Shown in pieces: positions 25,417-33,839 of a DNA stretch of 36,855 nucleotides. Source of the stretch: Bacteroidota bacterium (lineage in GTDB: Bacteria; Bacteroidota; Bacteroidia; Bacteroidales; GCA-2748055); the NCBI GenBank assembly GCA_030637895.1, contig DAOWFP010000074.1, positions 1-36,855 on the forward strand, given 5' to 3'. The notes below the pieces were generated by a model. The model did no database searches. It was not told the DNA's origin and was given only the letters and a program-made list of their open reading frames with translations. Both the position numbers and the translations under genes were made by a program. Each line of letters starts with the position of its first letter. Positions within the stretch are counted from its first letter, which is position 1.

Positions 25417-25424
25417 TAATTTTG
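25417..25424 (+). promoter_or_regulatory. -7 box for rnpB
   Basis: TAATTTTG matches TAnnTTTG exactly, 18 bases before the first P1 stem base. The primary 5' end would be near 25430, implying a short leader that is trimmed or left unpaired. Confidence 0.55.
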
Positions 25425-25442
25425 CATAGTTCTTTAAAATTT

Positions 25443-25770
25443 TGCAGTAGTTGATCCTGTCGCTGCAGGCTTCGGCCTGTGGAGGAAAGTCCGGGCAGCT
25501 AAGGGTACCGCACTGTTGAAAAACAGATGTCTGTGAGGGCATGGGTGCAAAGAAGAAAATAACCGCCTCCTCACGGAGGTAAGGGTGAGAAGGTGGGGTA
25601 AGAGCCTACCAGTGTGGCGGGTGATCGTTACAGCTGTTTGTCCTGCGGGCTGAAAGGCCATGTATACCGGCATTATAAAAGCTACCCGCTTCTGCCGGGG
25701 GGTAGGCCGCTTAGAAAAATGACAGGGATCCTTTAAACAGGATACAGAACCTGGCTTAACAACTACTGCA
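25443..25770 (+). ncRNA. rnpB: RNase P RNA, bacterial type A
   Basis: This is the catalytic RNA of RNase P, which matures tRNA 5' ends. The ends form a perfect 11-bp P1 helix (tgcagtagttg at 25443-25453 with caactactgca at 25760-25770). The universal core is present: ggaggaaagtccgggc (25481-25496, P4 5' strand and CRI), a gggtgagaaggtggggtaagagcctacc segment for P10-P12 near 25586-25611, and acagaacctggctta (25744-25758, P4 3' strand and CRV). Total length of about 328 bases is normal. A T-run follows immediately. Confidence 0.96.
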
Positions 25771-25777
25771 TTTTTTT
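25760..25777 (+). terminator. P1 strand plus T7 run ending rnpB
   Basis: Seven T residues (25771-25777) follow the 3' P1 strand. The stem partner is at the far 5' end of the RNA, so this is not a classic local hairpin. The T-run overlaps the stop codon region of the convergent gene. Confidence 0.45.
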
Positions 25778-26495
25778 ATTCTACAGCAGGTTTCCCAAAA
25801 AGAGCGGAATCCAGTGCTTTATTGAATTCAATGGATTCGAAGGTAATAGTACTGAAAAGCTGTCCACTCATTTTCGATCCCATATAGTGAGCCACAGGTA
25901 CACCCTTTATGGTTTTATAGTCTTTCATCTCCATTTCAATCTCAGTATCCATCCCGTTAACTGACTGACGTGTAATAACTTTAGACAACAGGGAGCTTTC
26001 CTTGGAGATAAAGATGACCATCTCATCCCCTTCAGCTTTGGTAAGTTTAATCTTATATGCAGATCCGTCTTCGCTGGTTCCTAGCAATTCAAGATTATTT
26101 CCCATTTCCTTATAGTTCAAGAGAGGACTGTCCATATTGGCCTGATCGAGGACAACTTTAATTTCATTAATTCCCATTTCCTTGGGTTCGGTAACCCCCA
26201 TGGCCGGGGCATAGGTCCAGCCTGTGGTGCCATTGTAAGTTGTGACCATCTGAGATCCCATTAAGGCCATTTCCATCCTGAAATTGCTGGGTCTGGCATG
26301 ATACATGGTCATCTCTGTCTCCATTCCCATAGCAACTATGTTTAGCTTACCTTTCATTACGGTGGAGGTGATATTTGACATTTTATCCTGGGCCGAAGCT
26401 TTGAAATGATCGTTTAGTATTTTATCCAGGTCCTGTGCTGCCAGGGAGCTAAGTGCAAAAGCTGCAAGAACGAGAGAAATAGTAAGTCTGCGCAT
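25776..26495 (-). CDS. LolA-like periplasmic protein
   Basis: This 239-residue secreted protein has a signal peptide (LVLAAFALSSLAAQ). The rest suggests the half-barrel fold of LolA/LolB and related outer-membrane lipoprotein-sorting proteins: repeated strands such as GKLNIVAMGMETEMTMYHARPSNFRMEM, TYNGTTGWTYAPAMG, YKIKLTKAEGDEMVIFISKESSLLSKVITRQ and IEMEMKDYKTIKGVPVAHYM. It is unusually methionine-rich. It is probably not canonical LolA but a member of the broader superfamily with unknown ligand. It sits 29 bases downstream of kdsA with its own -7 box. Confidence 0.75.
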   Translation of the reverse strand: MRRLTISLVLAAFALSSLAAQDLDKILNDHFKASAQDKMSNITSTVMKGKLNIVAMGMETEMTMYHARPSNFRMEMALMGSQMVTTYNGTTGWTYAPAMGVTEPKEMGINEIKVVLDQANMDSPLLNYKEMGNNLELLGTSEDGSAYKIKLTKAEGDEMVIFISKESSLLSKVITRQSVNGMDTEIEMEMKDYKTIKGVPVAHYMGSKMSGQLFSTITFESIEFNKALDSALFGKPAVE

Positions 26496-26519
26496 GGTAA
26501 TAAAGTTTTAAGTTGAAAT

Positions 26520-26527
26520 CAAAATTA
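26520..26527 (-). promoter_or_regulatory. -7 box for the LolA-like gene, containing the kdsA stop
   Basis: The minus strand reads TAATTTTG, an exact TAnnTTTG match. Its first three bases are the TAA stop codon of kdsA, and it lies 24 bases before the next ATG. Confidence 0.5.
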
Positions 26528-27361
26528 CATATTAATTACGACATCTCGAAGTCGCTTCAGTTTTCTTAATAGTTCGTCCAGGAGTGCCATCCGGAGCATA
26601 TTTGCCCCATCCGATTTGGCCTTCGAAGGATCGGGATGGGTCTCCAGGAAAATACCATCTGCACCAACCGCTATTCCCGCTTTAGCCAGGTTTTCGATTA
26701 GTTCTGGTTTGCCCCCTGTTATACCACTGGCCTGATTGGGTTGCTGCAGGGAATGGGTTACATCCAGAATGACCGGATAACCAAAGAGTTGCATCTCCGG
26801 GATTCCCCTGAAATCAACCACCAGGTCCTGGTATCCAAAGGTGGTGCCACGCTCGGTGATCAATACCCTGTTATTGCCCGATTCGACTATTTTATCCGCA
26901 GCAAACTTCATGGAGCCGGGCGACAGAAACTGCCCCTTTTTAACAGATACAGCACGTCCTGTTCGGGCACATGCAACAAGAAGATCGGTCTGCCGGCACA
27001 GAAAGGCAGGAATCTGCAGAACATCAACATATTCAGCTGCTCTTTCTGCCTCTTCAGGACTATGTACATCTGTGATTACGGGCAATGAAAATTGCTCTCC
27101 TACCTCCTTCAGTATTTTCAGGGCTTTGTCATCACCGATCCCCGTAAATGAATCAATGCGGGAACGGTTGGCCTTTCTGTATGAGGCCTTAAAAACAAAT
27201 GGAAGCTGATATTTTTCGCTCAGTCCATTGATATGTTCAGCAATATTCATGACCATATCCCTGTCTTCCACAACACATGGTCCGGCTATCAACAGGAACC
27301 CGTCTCCATCGCCATATCGAATGGAAGGAATCACATCTCTAAAATCCTTACTTTTTACCAT
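26525..27361 (-). CDS. kdsA: 3-deoxy-8-phosphooctulonate synthase
   Basis: This 278-residue KDO-8-phosphate synthase condenses phosphoenolpyruvate with arabinose-5-phosphate for lipopolysaccharide core synthesis. Motifs are LLIAGPCVVEDRD, FKASYRKANRSRIDSFTGIG, LQIPAFLCRQTDLLVA, GTTFGYQDLVVDFR and FLETHPDPSKAKSDGANML. C29 in AGPC, H203, E240 and D251 sit where metal-dependent KdsA enzymes hold their metal, whereas E. coli KdsA has Asn at the Cys position. It overlaps the end of rarA by 14 bases, so it is probably read from the rarA transcript. Confidence 0.96.
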   Translation of the reverse strand: MVKSKDFRDVIPSIRYGDGDGFLLIAGPCVVEDRDMVMNIAEHINGLSEKYQLPFVFKASYRKANRSRIDSFTGIGDDKALKILKEVGEQFSLPVITDVHSPEEAERAAEYVDVLQIPAFLCRQTDLLVACARTGRAVSVKKGQFLSPGSMKFAADKIVESGNNRVLITERGTTFGYQDLVVDFRGIPEMQLFGYPVILDVTHSLQQPNQASGITGGKPELIENLAKAGIAVGADGIFLETHPDPSKAKSDGANMLRMALLDELLRKLKRLRDVVINM

Positions 27362-28673
27362 AATTTTTCATCTCTTTCCACATCTTGTCCAGTCGTGCTC
27401 GCATCTCCTCTTCGCGGGGATTCTCTCCCGGCTGGTAAAATTGTGGTGTTTCCAGATTCTCCGGAATGTAGTTTTCCCGGACAAAATGATCTTTGTAATT
27501 GTGAGCGTACTGATAATTCTCTCCATAACCAAGGTCCTTCATCAACGACGTTGGTGCATTCCTTAGATGGAGTGGTACCGCCAGATTCCCTGTCTTCTGT
27601 ACCGTTTGCAGTGCCTCGTTGATGGCTGCATAGGCTGAATTGCTTTTGGGTGAAGCGGCCAGGTAGATCGTTGTTTCCGAGAGTATGATCCTGGACTCAG
27701 GCATTCCGATCATATTAACCGCCTGGAAACAGTTGGTGGCCATTAACAGGGCATTTGGATTGGCCAGGCCTATATCTTCCGATGCAAGGATAACAAGGCG
27801 GCGGGCAATAAACTTTATATCTTCACCTCCGGCAAGCATTCTGGCCAGCCAATAAACTGCCGCATCGGGATCGCTCCCTCGCACCGACTTAATAAAAGCG
27901 GAGATAATGTCATAATGCATCTCACCATTTTTATCATAAATGGCCATATTCTCCTGTAGCCGGTCAGTGACCATGGCATCGGTGATTTCAATGACCTGCT
28001 CCAGGCTAAAATTCTCATCGGAACTTTCCGATTTAACAACCACCTCCAGGGTATTCAATAACTTCCTGGCATCGCCACCTGAGTATTGAAGCATGGCCTT
28101 ATTCTCCAGGATAGAGATCTTCAGCTTTTTCAGGTAGGGGTCCTTTTCCAGAGCACGCAGGAGAAGCGATTCAAGGTCCTCCTTCGATAAGGAATTCAGG
28201 ATATAGACCTGGCAACGTGAGAGCAGGGGGGATATCACCTCAAAAGATGGATTCTCGGTGGTGGCCCCTATCAATGTTACAATGCCCTGTTCAACTGCTC
28301 CCAGCAAAGAATCTTGTTGGGATTTTGAGAAACGGTGAATCTCATCGATAAAAAGAACAGGATTGGGCTGGTTGAAAAACTGGTTTTTTTTTGCCTTCTC
28401 AATAGTCTCCCGAACATCCTTAACGCCTGACTGAATAGCACTTAAACCATAAAAGGGACGGTCGAGCTGTTTTGAGATAATAGCGGCCAGGGTGGTTTTG
28501 CCCACACCAGGGGGTCCCCATAGAATAAATGAGCTAAGGGAACCCGAGAGTACCATTTTACGTATAACCGCATTGGGACCCACAAGATGCTCCTGTCCGA
28601 TATAGTCCTCCAGGGTCACTGGACGCATACGATCGGCAAGAGGTTGATTGGGGAACTGAAATGCGGGAGACAT
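27348..28673 (-). CDS. rarA: Replication-associated recombination protein A (AAA+ ATPase)
   Basis: This 441-residue RarA/MgsA/WRNIP1-family AAA+ ATPase acts at stalled replication forks. Signatures are QPLADRMRPVTLEDYIGQEHLVG, Walker A GPPGVGKT (53-60), Walker B LFIDEIHRF, and GATTENPSFEVISPLLSRC. The C-terminal tetramerisation region includes SFIKSVRGSDPDAAVYWLARML and LVILASEDIGLANP. An ATG at 28718 is in frame but lies upstream of the -7 box at 28679-28686. ATG 28673 matches the usual family N-terminus and was preferred. It forms the head of the rarA-kdsA pair. Confidence 0.95.
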   Translation of the reverse strand: MSPAFQFPNQPLADRMRPVTLEDYIGQEHLVGPNAVIRKMVLSGSLSSFILWGPPGVGKTTLAAIISKQLDRPFYGLSAIQSGVKDVRETIEKAKKNQFFNQPNPVLFIDEIHRFSKSQQDSLLGAVEQGIVTLIGATTENPSFEVISPLLSRCQVYILNSLSKEDLESLLLRALEKDPYLKKLKISILENKAMLQYSGGDARKLLNTLEVVVKSESSDENFSLEQVIEITDAMVTDRLQENMAIYDKNGEMHYDIISAFIKSVRGSDPDAAVYWLARMLAGGEDIKFIARRLVILASEDIGLANPNALLMATNCFQAVNMIGMPESRIILSETTIYLAASPKSNSAYAAINEALQTVQKTGNLAVPLHLRNAPTSLMKDLGYGENYQYAHNYKDHFVRENYIPENLETPQFYQPGENPREEEMRARLDKMWKEMKNYGKK

Positions 28674-28678
28674 GCTAG

Positions 28679-28686
28679 CAAATTTA
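28679..28686 (-). promoter_or_regulatory. -7 box almost touching the rarA start
   Basis: The minus strand reads TAAATTTG, an exact TAnnTTTG match, only 5 bases from ATG 28673. If used, the transcript would be leaderless or nearly so. Confidence 0.5.
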
Positions 28687-28693
28687 GGTTTTT

Positions 28694-28701
28694 TTTCTTT
28701 G
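28694..28701 (+). promoter_or_regulatory. Possible -7 box for the DUF6588 gene
   Basis: TTTCTTTG is one mismatch from TAnnTTTG, 20 bases before the first ATG. It lies back to back with the rarA box. Confidence 0.35.
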
Positions 28702-28721
28702 TCGCGAATGTAAACCATATT

Positions 28722-29828
28722 ATGATGAAACGAATTTATATAAGGGCCAGGTTGATTTTATCAATCGTAGCAGGAGGACTATTGAGTCCCTTGCTATCCC
28801 AGGCACCCTCGGCGGAGTTTATTTCAGGAGGTGTAGAAGATTCGGAGACGATTTTGCAGGAGTATCTGAAACCTTATGCCAATATACTGGGTTCGGACTT
28901 GAATGCCGGCTGGTACAATACAGCCAAGCCACATGAGCTTGGCGGATTGGATGTAACAGCCACAGTTAGTTGGGCCACAGCCCCGGCATCAGCACTCTCT
29001 TATGATCTGGCTACATTGGACATCAATGGTAGCATTGAACCAAATCCTGGTACTGTTGCACCTACTATTGCCGGAGAACAGGAACCTCGCCCCGGCCTCT
29101 CTTATTCAACTTTGGTCGACATGGGAGGGGGGAACATGCAGGAAGTGGTCTACTCCAGCATTACTGTACCCGATGGGACAGGGGTCGACTTATTCCCGCT
29201 TCCCATGGCCCAGCTAACGGTTGGGCTGCCCGTCGGAACTGATGTATCTGTCCGCTTCATCCCAACGGTAGGATACAAAGATTATGGAGAAATCGGACTT
29301 TGGGGTGTAGGGGGGAAGCACTCTATTTCTCAATGGCTGCCCTTTCTTAAAGAGATGGAATTTCTCGATATAAGCGTACAAGGAGGATATACAAAGGTCT
29401 CTTCATCGGTTCATGTAGTGGTTGAACCCCAAGCCCTGGTGGAAGTGGATAACTATCCCGATTATGACTGGGTCGACCAGAATATTACACAGAAGGTGGA
29501 GGGGTGGACTCTCAACCTGATTGCTTCTCAAACCTTTCCGGTGATCACTTTCTATGAAGGGCTAGGCTATGCCAGTTCCATGGTGGAGTTGCTCCTGGAG
29601 GGTCACTATCCCATTAATTATGTGATCCTGGATGAGACCAGCGACGATTTCGGAAAGGTCAGCTACGAAATAGAGGAGAACCCCATAGAATTGAAATACA
29701 ATAACTTTAACAACCTGCGTGTGAATGTGGGGGCAAGGATCAAGCTTGGAGTTCTGACCCTCCATTACGACTTTACCCATACACTTTATTCCACCCATTC
29801 GGTGGGCATTGGGATAAGCTTCAGGTAA
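28722..29828 (+). CDS. DUF6588 family outer-membrane-type protein
   Basis: This is a 368-residue protein from ATG 28722 (a second ATG follows at 28725). A signal peptide (LILSIVAGGLLSPLLSQ) precedes a family-characteristic opening: YLKPYANILGSDLNAGWYNTAKPHELGGLDVTATVS. Later strands include MAQLTVGLPVGTDVSVRFIPTVG, WGVGGKHSISQWLPFLKEMEFLDISVQGGYT, and a C-terminal IGISFR ending in the aromatic-plus-one pattern of barrels. This matches the Bacteroidota DUF6588 family, of unknown function. The upstream in-frame ORF extension lies antisense to rarA and was rejected. The gene converges with the transporter, 18 bases between stops. Confidence 0.85.
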   Translation: MMKRIYIRARLILSIVAGGLLSPLLSQAPSAEFISGGVEDSETILQEYLKPYANILGSDLNAGWYNTAKPHELGGLDVTATVSWATAPASALSYDLATLDINGSIEPNPGTVAPTIAGEQEPRPGLSYSTLVDMGGGNMQEVVYSSITVPDGTGVDLFPLPMAQLTVGLPVGTDVSVRFIPTVGYKDYGEIGLWGVGGKHSISQWLPFLKEMEFLDISVQGGYTKVSSSVHVVVEPQALVEVDNYPDYDWVDQNITQKVEGWTLNLIASQTFPVITFYEGLGYASSMVELLLEGHYPINYVILDETSDDFGKVSYEIEENPIELKYNNFNNLRVNVGARIKLGVLTLHYDFTHTLYSTHSVGIGISFR

Positions 29829-29846
29829 GAGGTGTACTACAGGAAA

Positions 29847-31448
29847 TTAAAAACCATTCAGACTCATCGTTACAGTTGGGATCAAAAGGAGCCATCCCAG
29901 GAAGATTAAAATGGCCATGAATGGCAAAACCCACTTTAACCACTTTTCATAAGGTATTTTAGCAACACCCAGTACACCTATTAGCACAGGGGAGGTGGGT
30001 GTGATCATATTGGTAAATCCATCACCCAATTGAAAAGCCATCACAGTGGCCTGCCTCGATACACCAATGAGATCGGAGAACTGTGACATGATTGGCATGG
30101 TAAGTGCCGCCTTTGCCGAACCGCTGGGAATTACAATATTGATAAAGGTCTGGATCATATACATCATGCTTACCGAGGCCAGCTTGCCGAACTCCTGCAT
30201 CGATTGGGCAATACTGTACAACATAGAGTCGATGACCTTTCCATCCTCCAGGATCACAAGGATTCCTCCTGCGAGTCCAACCACCACAGCAGCCGAGAGA
30301 ATGTCCCGCATCCCCTCAATAAAAAGCTTTGTGATCTGATTAGCACTCCTGTTCATGGCCATTCCTGAAAAAATTCCCATTACCAGGAACAGGGTGGCAA
30401 TCTCTTTGACGAACCAGCCATATCCCATAACCCCTACGATCAGATATATAATGGTGAAAACCAAGATATTCAAAATAAAGAAATGAACCGATTTGCGAAG
30501 CGAAACAACTCCCGATATGGCAAATAACCCGGCTATGACCGGTAAAAAGCTGAAGGTATATTCGTTGTTTCCAATGCGAAGGGTAGATATGGGCTCCAGG
30601 ATAGCAAAAACAGTCATTCCCGCCAATAGGATAGCGAATGTGATCCATGCCATCACAGGTGTCCTGTGCTCCAGGTGATCCAGATCAATCCCCTCTTTAC
30701 CCCTCCAGTAGCTGTCCGATTCATACACGGGGGAAGCCTTGGGATCCTTTCGGATACGTGCTGCATAACGAAGCACCCAGGCAATTCCAACAAGGTTTAC
30801 AACTACCCATACGAAGAGTCTGTATTCTATTCCTGAAAAAAGTGGCAGGCTGGAAAGTCCCTGGGCAATGCCAATGGTGAACGGATTCAGCAGCGCCCCG
30901 GCAAATCCCAAACCGGCACCAACAAAACACATACTTAGTCCGACAATGGAGTCATAGCCCATGGAGATGGCAAGAGGAACAAAAATGATGATAAATGCAA
31001 TGGTCTCTTCACTCATCCCAAAAGTTGCTCCAAACATGCTGAATACCAGCATGATCATTGTGATTATCATATTGTCTACACCCAAAAATCTGAAAAAGCG
31101 GTAACGCTCCAGCTTCCTGACCTGCGCCAGGAATGACTGGATCCCCACATCGATTGCTTTGCTGTCATTCATGATCCAGAAGGCACCACCTATGATCAGG
31201 ATGAAAACGATGATATCGGCCTTGCTGGCAAATCCGTCAAACAGGGCGCTGAATAATTGCCATGTTTGGGGATGTTTCTCAGCGTCATGAAAAGATCCTT
31301 CTACTATGACCTCCCGCATAGTCCCATTCACATCCACAAGCTCTCTGTCAAACTCCCCTCCTGGAAGTATCCATGTAAGTACCACCGCTGCTGCGATAAA
31401 GAAAAAGATGATTACATAGGTATGCGGGATAGCAATTTTTTTGGCCAT
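29847..31448 (-). CDS. YfcC-family membrane transporter
   Basis: This is a 533-residue multipass carrier of the YfcC/DcuC-like group in the ion transporter superfamily. About 12-13 hydrophobic segments are visible, opening IPHTYVIIFFFIAAAVVLTWILPGGEFDRE with a periplasmic loop. Two re-entrant-like segments are recognisable: MIQTFINIVIPSGSAKAALTMPIMS and GDGFTNMITPTSPVLIGVLGVAKIPYEKWLKW. The latter is typical of the family. Members have been proposed to move basic amino acids, dicarboxylates or peptides. The substrate here cannot be told. It is encoded alone, divergent from the TPR kinase. Confidence 0.87.
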   Translation of the reverse strand: MAKKIAIPHTYVIIFFFIAAAVVLTWILPGGEFDRELVDVNGTMREVIVEGSFHDAEKHPQTWQLFSALFDGFASKADIIVFILIIGGAFWIMNDSKAIDVGIQSFLAQVRKLERYRFFRFLGVDNMIITMIMLVFSMFGATFGMSEETIAFIIIFVPLAISMGYDSIVGLSMCFVGAGLGFAGALLNPFTIGIAQGLSSLPLFSGIEYRLFVWVVVNLVGIAWVLRYAARIRKDPKASPVYESDSYWRGKEGIDLDHLEHRTPVMAWITFAILLAGMTVFAILEPISTLRIGNNEYTFSFLPVIAGLFAISGVVSLRKSVHFFILNILVFTIIYLIVGVMGYGWFVKEIATLFLVMGIFSGMAMNRSANQITKLFIEGMRDILSAAVVVGLAGGILVILEDGKVIDSMLYSIAQSMQEFGKLASVSMMYMIQTFINIVIPSGSAKAALTMPIMSQFSDLIGVSRQATVMAFQLGDGFTNMITPTSPVLIGVLGVAKIPYEKWLKWVLPFMAILIFLGWLLLIPTVTMSLNGF

Positions 31449-31535
31449 AGTTATGCTTATTCAAGAATACAAATATGAATGAAAATTTTAAAGGGAATAA
31501 AATTTCTTAAATTTATCCCCTCTAAACAGCCTCCT

Positions 31536-33812
31536 ATGTTGTTGCTCCGTACGCTCTGCACCTATGCCCTGGTTCTTCTTTCCTTTCATTTACCTGCAAT
31601 AGATCAAACCAGAGTTGATAGTCTGAAGGCCCAGATTGAGGGGAATGTTCCAGACTCGACCCGTTCCCGCTTGCTCTTTGACCTGGCAGAAGAGCTGGGG
31701 GCCTCAGATACACTCCTGGCATTCTCCAGCCTGGAAAGAGGGAAGGAGATTGTGGAGAGTCTCAACGATATTGAGGGACTGGGACGGTACTACAAAGTGC
31801 TTGGTAAGATTGAATCCCGTTGTGGACTCTATGATCAGGCGATCCTGCACTATGACCGTGCTATGGCCTATTTCAATGAAGCAGATGATCAGCTGAGTTT
31901 CTATGAAACGGTCAAGGAGAAAGGAAATGTTCATCTCCGCAGGTCAGAATATCCCCAGGCCATGAACCACTACGAGTCAGCCCTGGACTATTACAGGAGA
32001 AGTAACAATTTGATCGGTGTCAGCCGTTGCCTGAACAATATGGGTATTATTTATAAAAATAAGGGTGATTACGTGGAAGCACTGTCTGCCTACCAGGAAT
32101 CTGTAGTCTACCTGGACAGTATCCGGGATGCATATGATATTTCACAGGCCTATATAAATATGGGCAATCTGTTCGTCCTGCATGGGATCTACGAGAGAGC
32201 ACTTGAGTATTATGGCAGGGCTCTTGAGATTGCAGAAAGAAATAATTACCAGAATAATATATCACTCTTACTCTCCAATTCAGGCGTGATACAGAATAAA
32301 ATAGGAAACTATGACGAAGCGCTCAACCTGTACCAGCATTCCCTCAGGGTCAGCCGATCACTTAATGACCCTGTACAGATAGCCAACTGCCTGATCAATA
32401 TTGGTACCAATTATGCTGATATGGGTGAGCCAGAAAAGGGGCTTGAATATGTGCAGGAGGGCATGGATATAAAAATAGAACTGGGAGATGACAGGACCAT
32501 TTCCAACTGTTACATCCACCTTGCGGATATCTATTCTATTATGGAGGAGCATGAGAAAGCAATTGAGCTTTTAAACAGGGCCATTCCCATAAAGGAGCAG
32601 CTGGATGAACCTGACGGGCTTATCAGGTGCTACCTGGGGCTGGGTTCCATTGCGCTTGAACAGGGACGTTCTTCTGAGGCAGTCCGGATGGCAGATATGG
32701 CGCTGGAGATTGCCCGGGAGATTCGAGCCATGGAGTATATTGCTGAGGGCTACCTGATTAAAAAAGAGATTGCGCTTATACAGGGTAATTATCGTTCGGC
32801 CTACCAGTTTGAAATACAGCATCAGCTCTATCGTGATAGCCTGATGGATGAAGCTACCGCCAAAGCTGCCATGGAGATGGAGTTCAGGATGCGTTCAAGG
32901 ACGCTTCAGCAGGAAAATGAAAATCTGAAGATTCAATCCAACCTGGACCAGTTGCTGATGCGAAAAAGAACCATGGTATTTCACTCCAGCCTGGTGATTG
33001 TCTCTGTGCTGATACTAGCTTTGATCCTGGTGCTTTACTTCATGCGCCGTCATAAAAATACCTCCCTTAAACTGGAAGAGAAGAACCTGGTAATCACCAA
33101 ACAGAACCTGGAGCTGGACCAGGTGAATAAAACCAAAGACCGGATGATGTCAATTATTGCCCATGATCTGAGGGGGACCATTGGCAACCAGTTAACTGCC
33201 GTGGAGGTATTGAACAGGATAGAAGGAGATGACAAGGTTGAGATAGACCGAAAAAGGCTGCTGGGCAACCTCAAGAATTCTGCTTCCTATTCTCTGGAAT
33301 TACTGGAGAACCTGCTGCACTGGTCACGTCTTGAGGAGGGAGCATCCAACTACCACCCGGAAGAGGTGAAGCTAAATACACTGGTTAGCAACTGTCTGTC
33401 ACTATACAGCGAAAGCGCTAAAAATAAGCAGCTTACTTTTGTCAAGGAAATCGAAGACACCTTCATCTGCTTTTCCGATAAAATTATGATGGAGACCATC
33501 TACAGGAACCTGATCTCCAATGCCATCAAGTTTTCAAATCCAGGTGGGACCATCACCATCAGACTTCGAAAGGTGGAGGGGATGATCCATTTTAGTGTGG
33601 TGGATCAAGGGATCGGCATGAGCAAAGAGGAAGCACATAAAGTGGCACAAAACGGTGGCATTACACGAAGGGGGACCGCCAATGAAAAGGGAGCGGGAAT
33701 GGGATTGACCCTGATCAAGGAGTTTACAAAAATTCATAATGGGGAGCTTTCCATCACGAGCGAAGCAAACAAAGGCTCCACCTTTGAAGTTATAATTCCC
33801 TGCATAAATTAA
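31536..33812 (+). CDS. TPR-domain sensor histidine kinase
   Basis: This is a 758-residue hybrid of a periplasmic TPR solenoid and histidine kinase. A signal peptide (LCTYALVLLSFHLPA) is followed by about eight TPR units (about 30-420; each with N..G or A.....YEKAL-type spacing, e.g. NNMGIIYKNKGDYVEALSAY). A coiled coil and transmembrane helix (about 481-503) come next, then HisKA with phospho-acceptor H543 in SIIAHDLRG. HATPase_c shows N662 in RNLISNAIKFS, VDQGIGM and GAGMGLTLIKEF. An in-frame ATG at 31479 would add 19 residues before the signal peptide; ATG 31536 was preferred but not proven. No response regulator is adjacent. Confidence 0.9.
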   Translation: MLLLRTLCTYALVLLSFHLPAIDQTRVDSLKAQIEGNVPDSTRSRLLFDLAEELGASDTLLAFSSLERGKEIVESLNDIEGLGRYYKVLGKIESRCGLYDQAILHYDRAMAYFNEADDQLSFYETVKEKGNVHLRRSEYPQAMNHYESALDYYRRSNNLIGVSRCLNNMGIIYKNKGDYVEALSAYQESVVYLDSIRDAYDISQAYINMGNLFVLHGIYERALEYYGRALEIAERNNYQNNISLLLSNSGVIQNKIGNYDEALNLYQHSLRVSRSLNDPVQIANCLINIGTNYADMGEPEKGLEYVQEGMDIKIELGDDRTISNCYIHLADIYSIMEEHEKAIELLNRAIPIKEQLDEPDGLIRCYLGLGSIALEQGRSSEAVRMADMALEIAREIRAMEYIAEGYLIKKEIALIQGNYRSAYQFEIQHQLYRDSLMDEATAKAAMEMEFRMRSRTLQQENENLKIQSNLDQLLMRKRTMVFHSSLVIVSVLILALILVLYFMRRHKNTSLKLEEKNLVITKQNLELDQVNKTKDRMMSIIAHDLRGTIGNQLTAVEVLNRIEGDDKVEIDRKRLLGNLKNSASYSLELLENLLHWSRLEEGASNYHPEEVKLNTLVSNCLSLYSESAKNKQLTFVKEIEDTFICFSDKIMMETIYRNLISNAIKFSNPGGTITIRLRKVEGMIHFSVVDQGIGMSKEEAHKVAQNGGITRRGTANEKGAGMGLTLIKEFTKIHNGELSITSEANKGSTFEVIIPCIN

Positions 33813-33813
33813 T

Positions 33814-33821
33814 TACTTTTG
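33814..33821 (+). promoter_or_regulatory. -7 box setting the relA-family start
   Basis: TACTTTTG matches TAnnTTTG exactly, directly after the kinase stop. It contains the TTG at 33819 that would otherwise be the longest in-frame start, so translation must begin at ATG 33840, giving a leader of roughly 14 bases. Confidence 0.6.
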
Positions 33822-33839
33822 CCATGCAAAGCAACCTGC

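Noticed and set aside
28587-28721. N-terminal extension of the DUF6588 protein
   Set aside because: It is antisense to the conserved rarA N-terminus and precedes the true signal peptide.
33819-33839. TTG start for the RelA/SpoT gene
   Set aside because: It lies inside the exact -7 box TACTTTTG, so it would not be present in the transcript.
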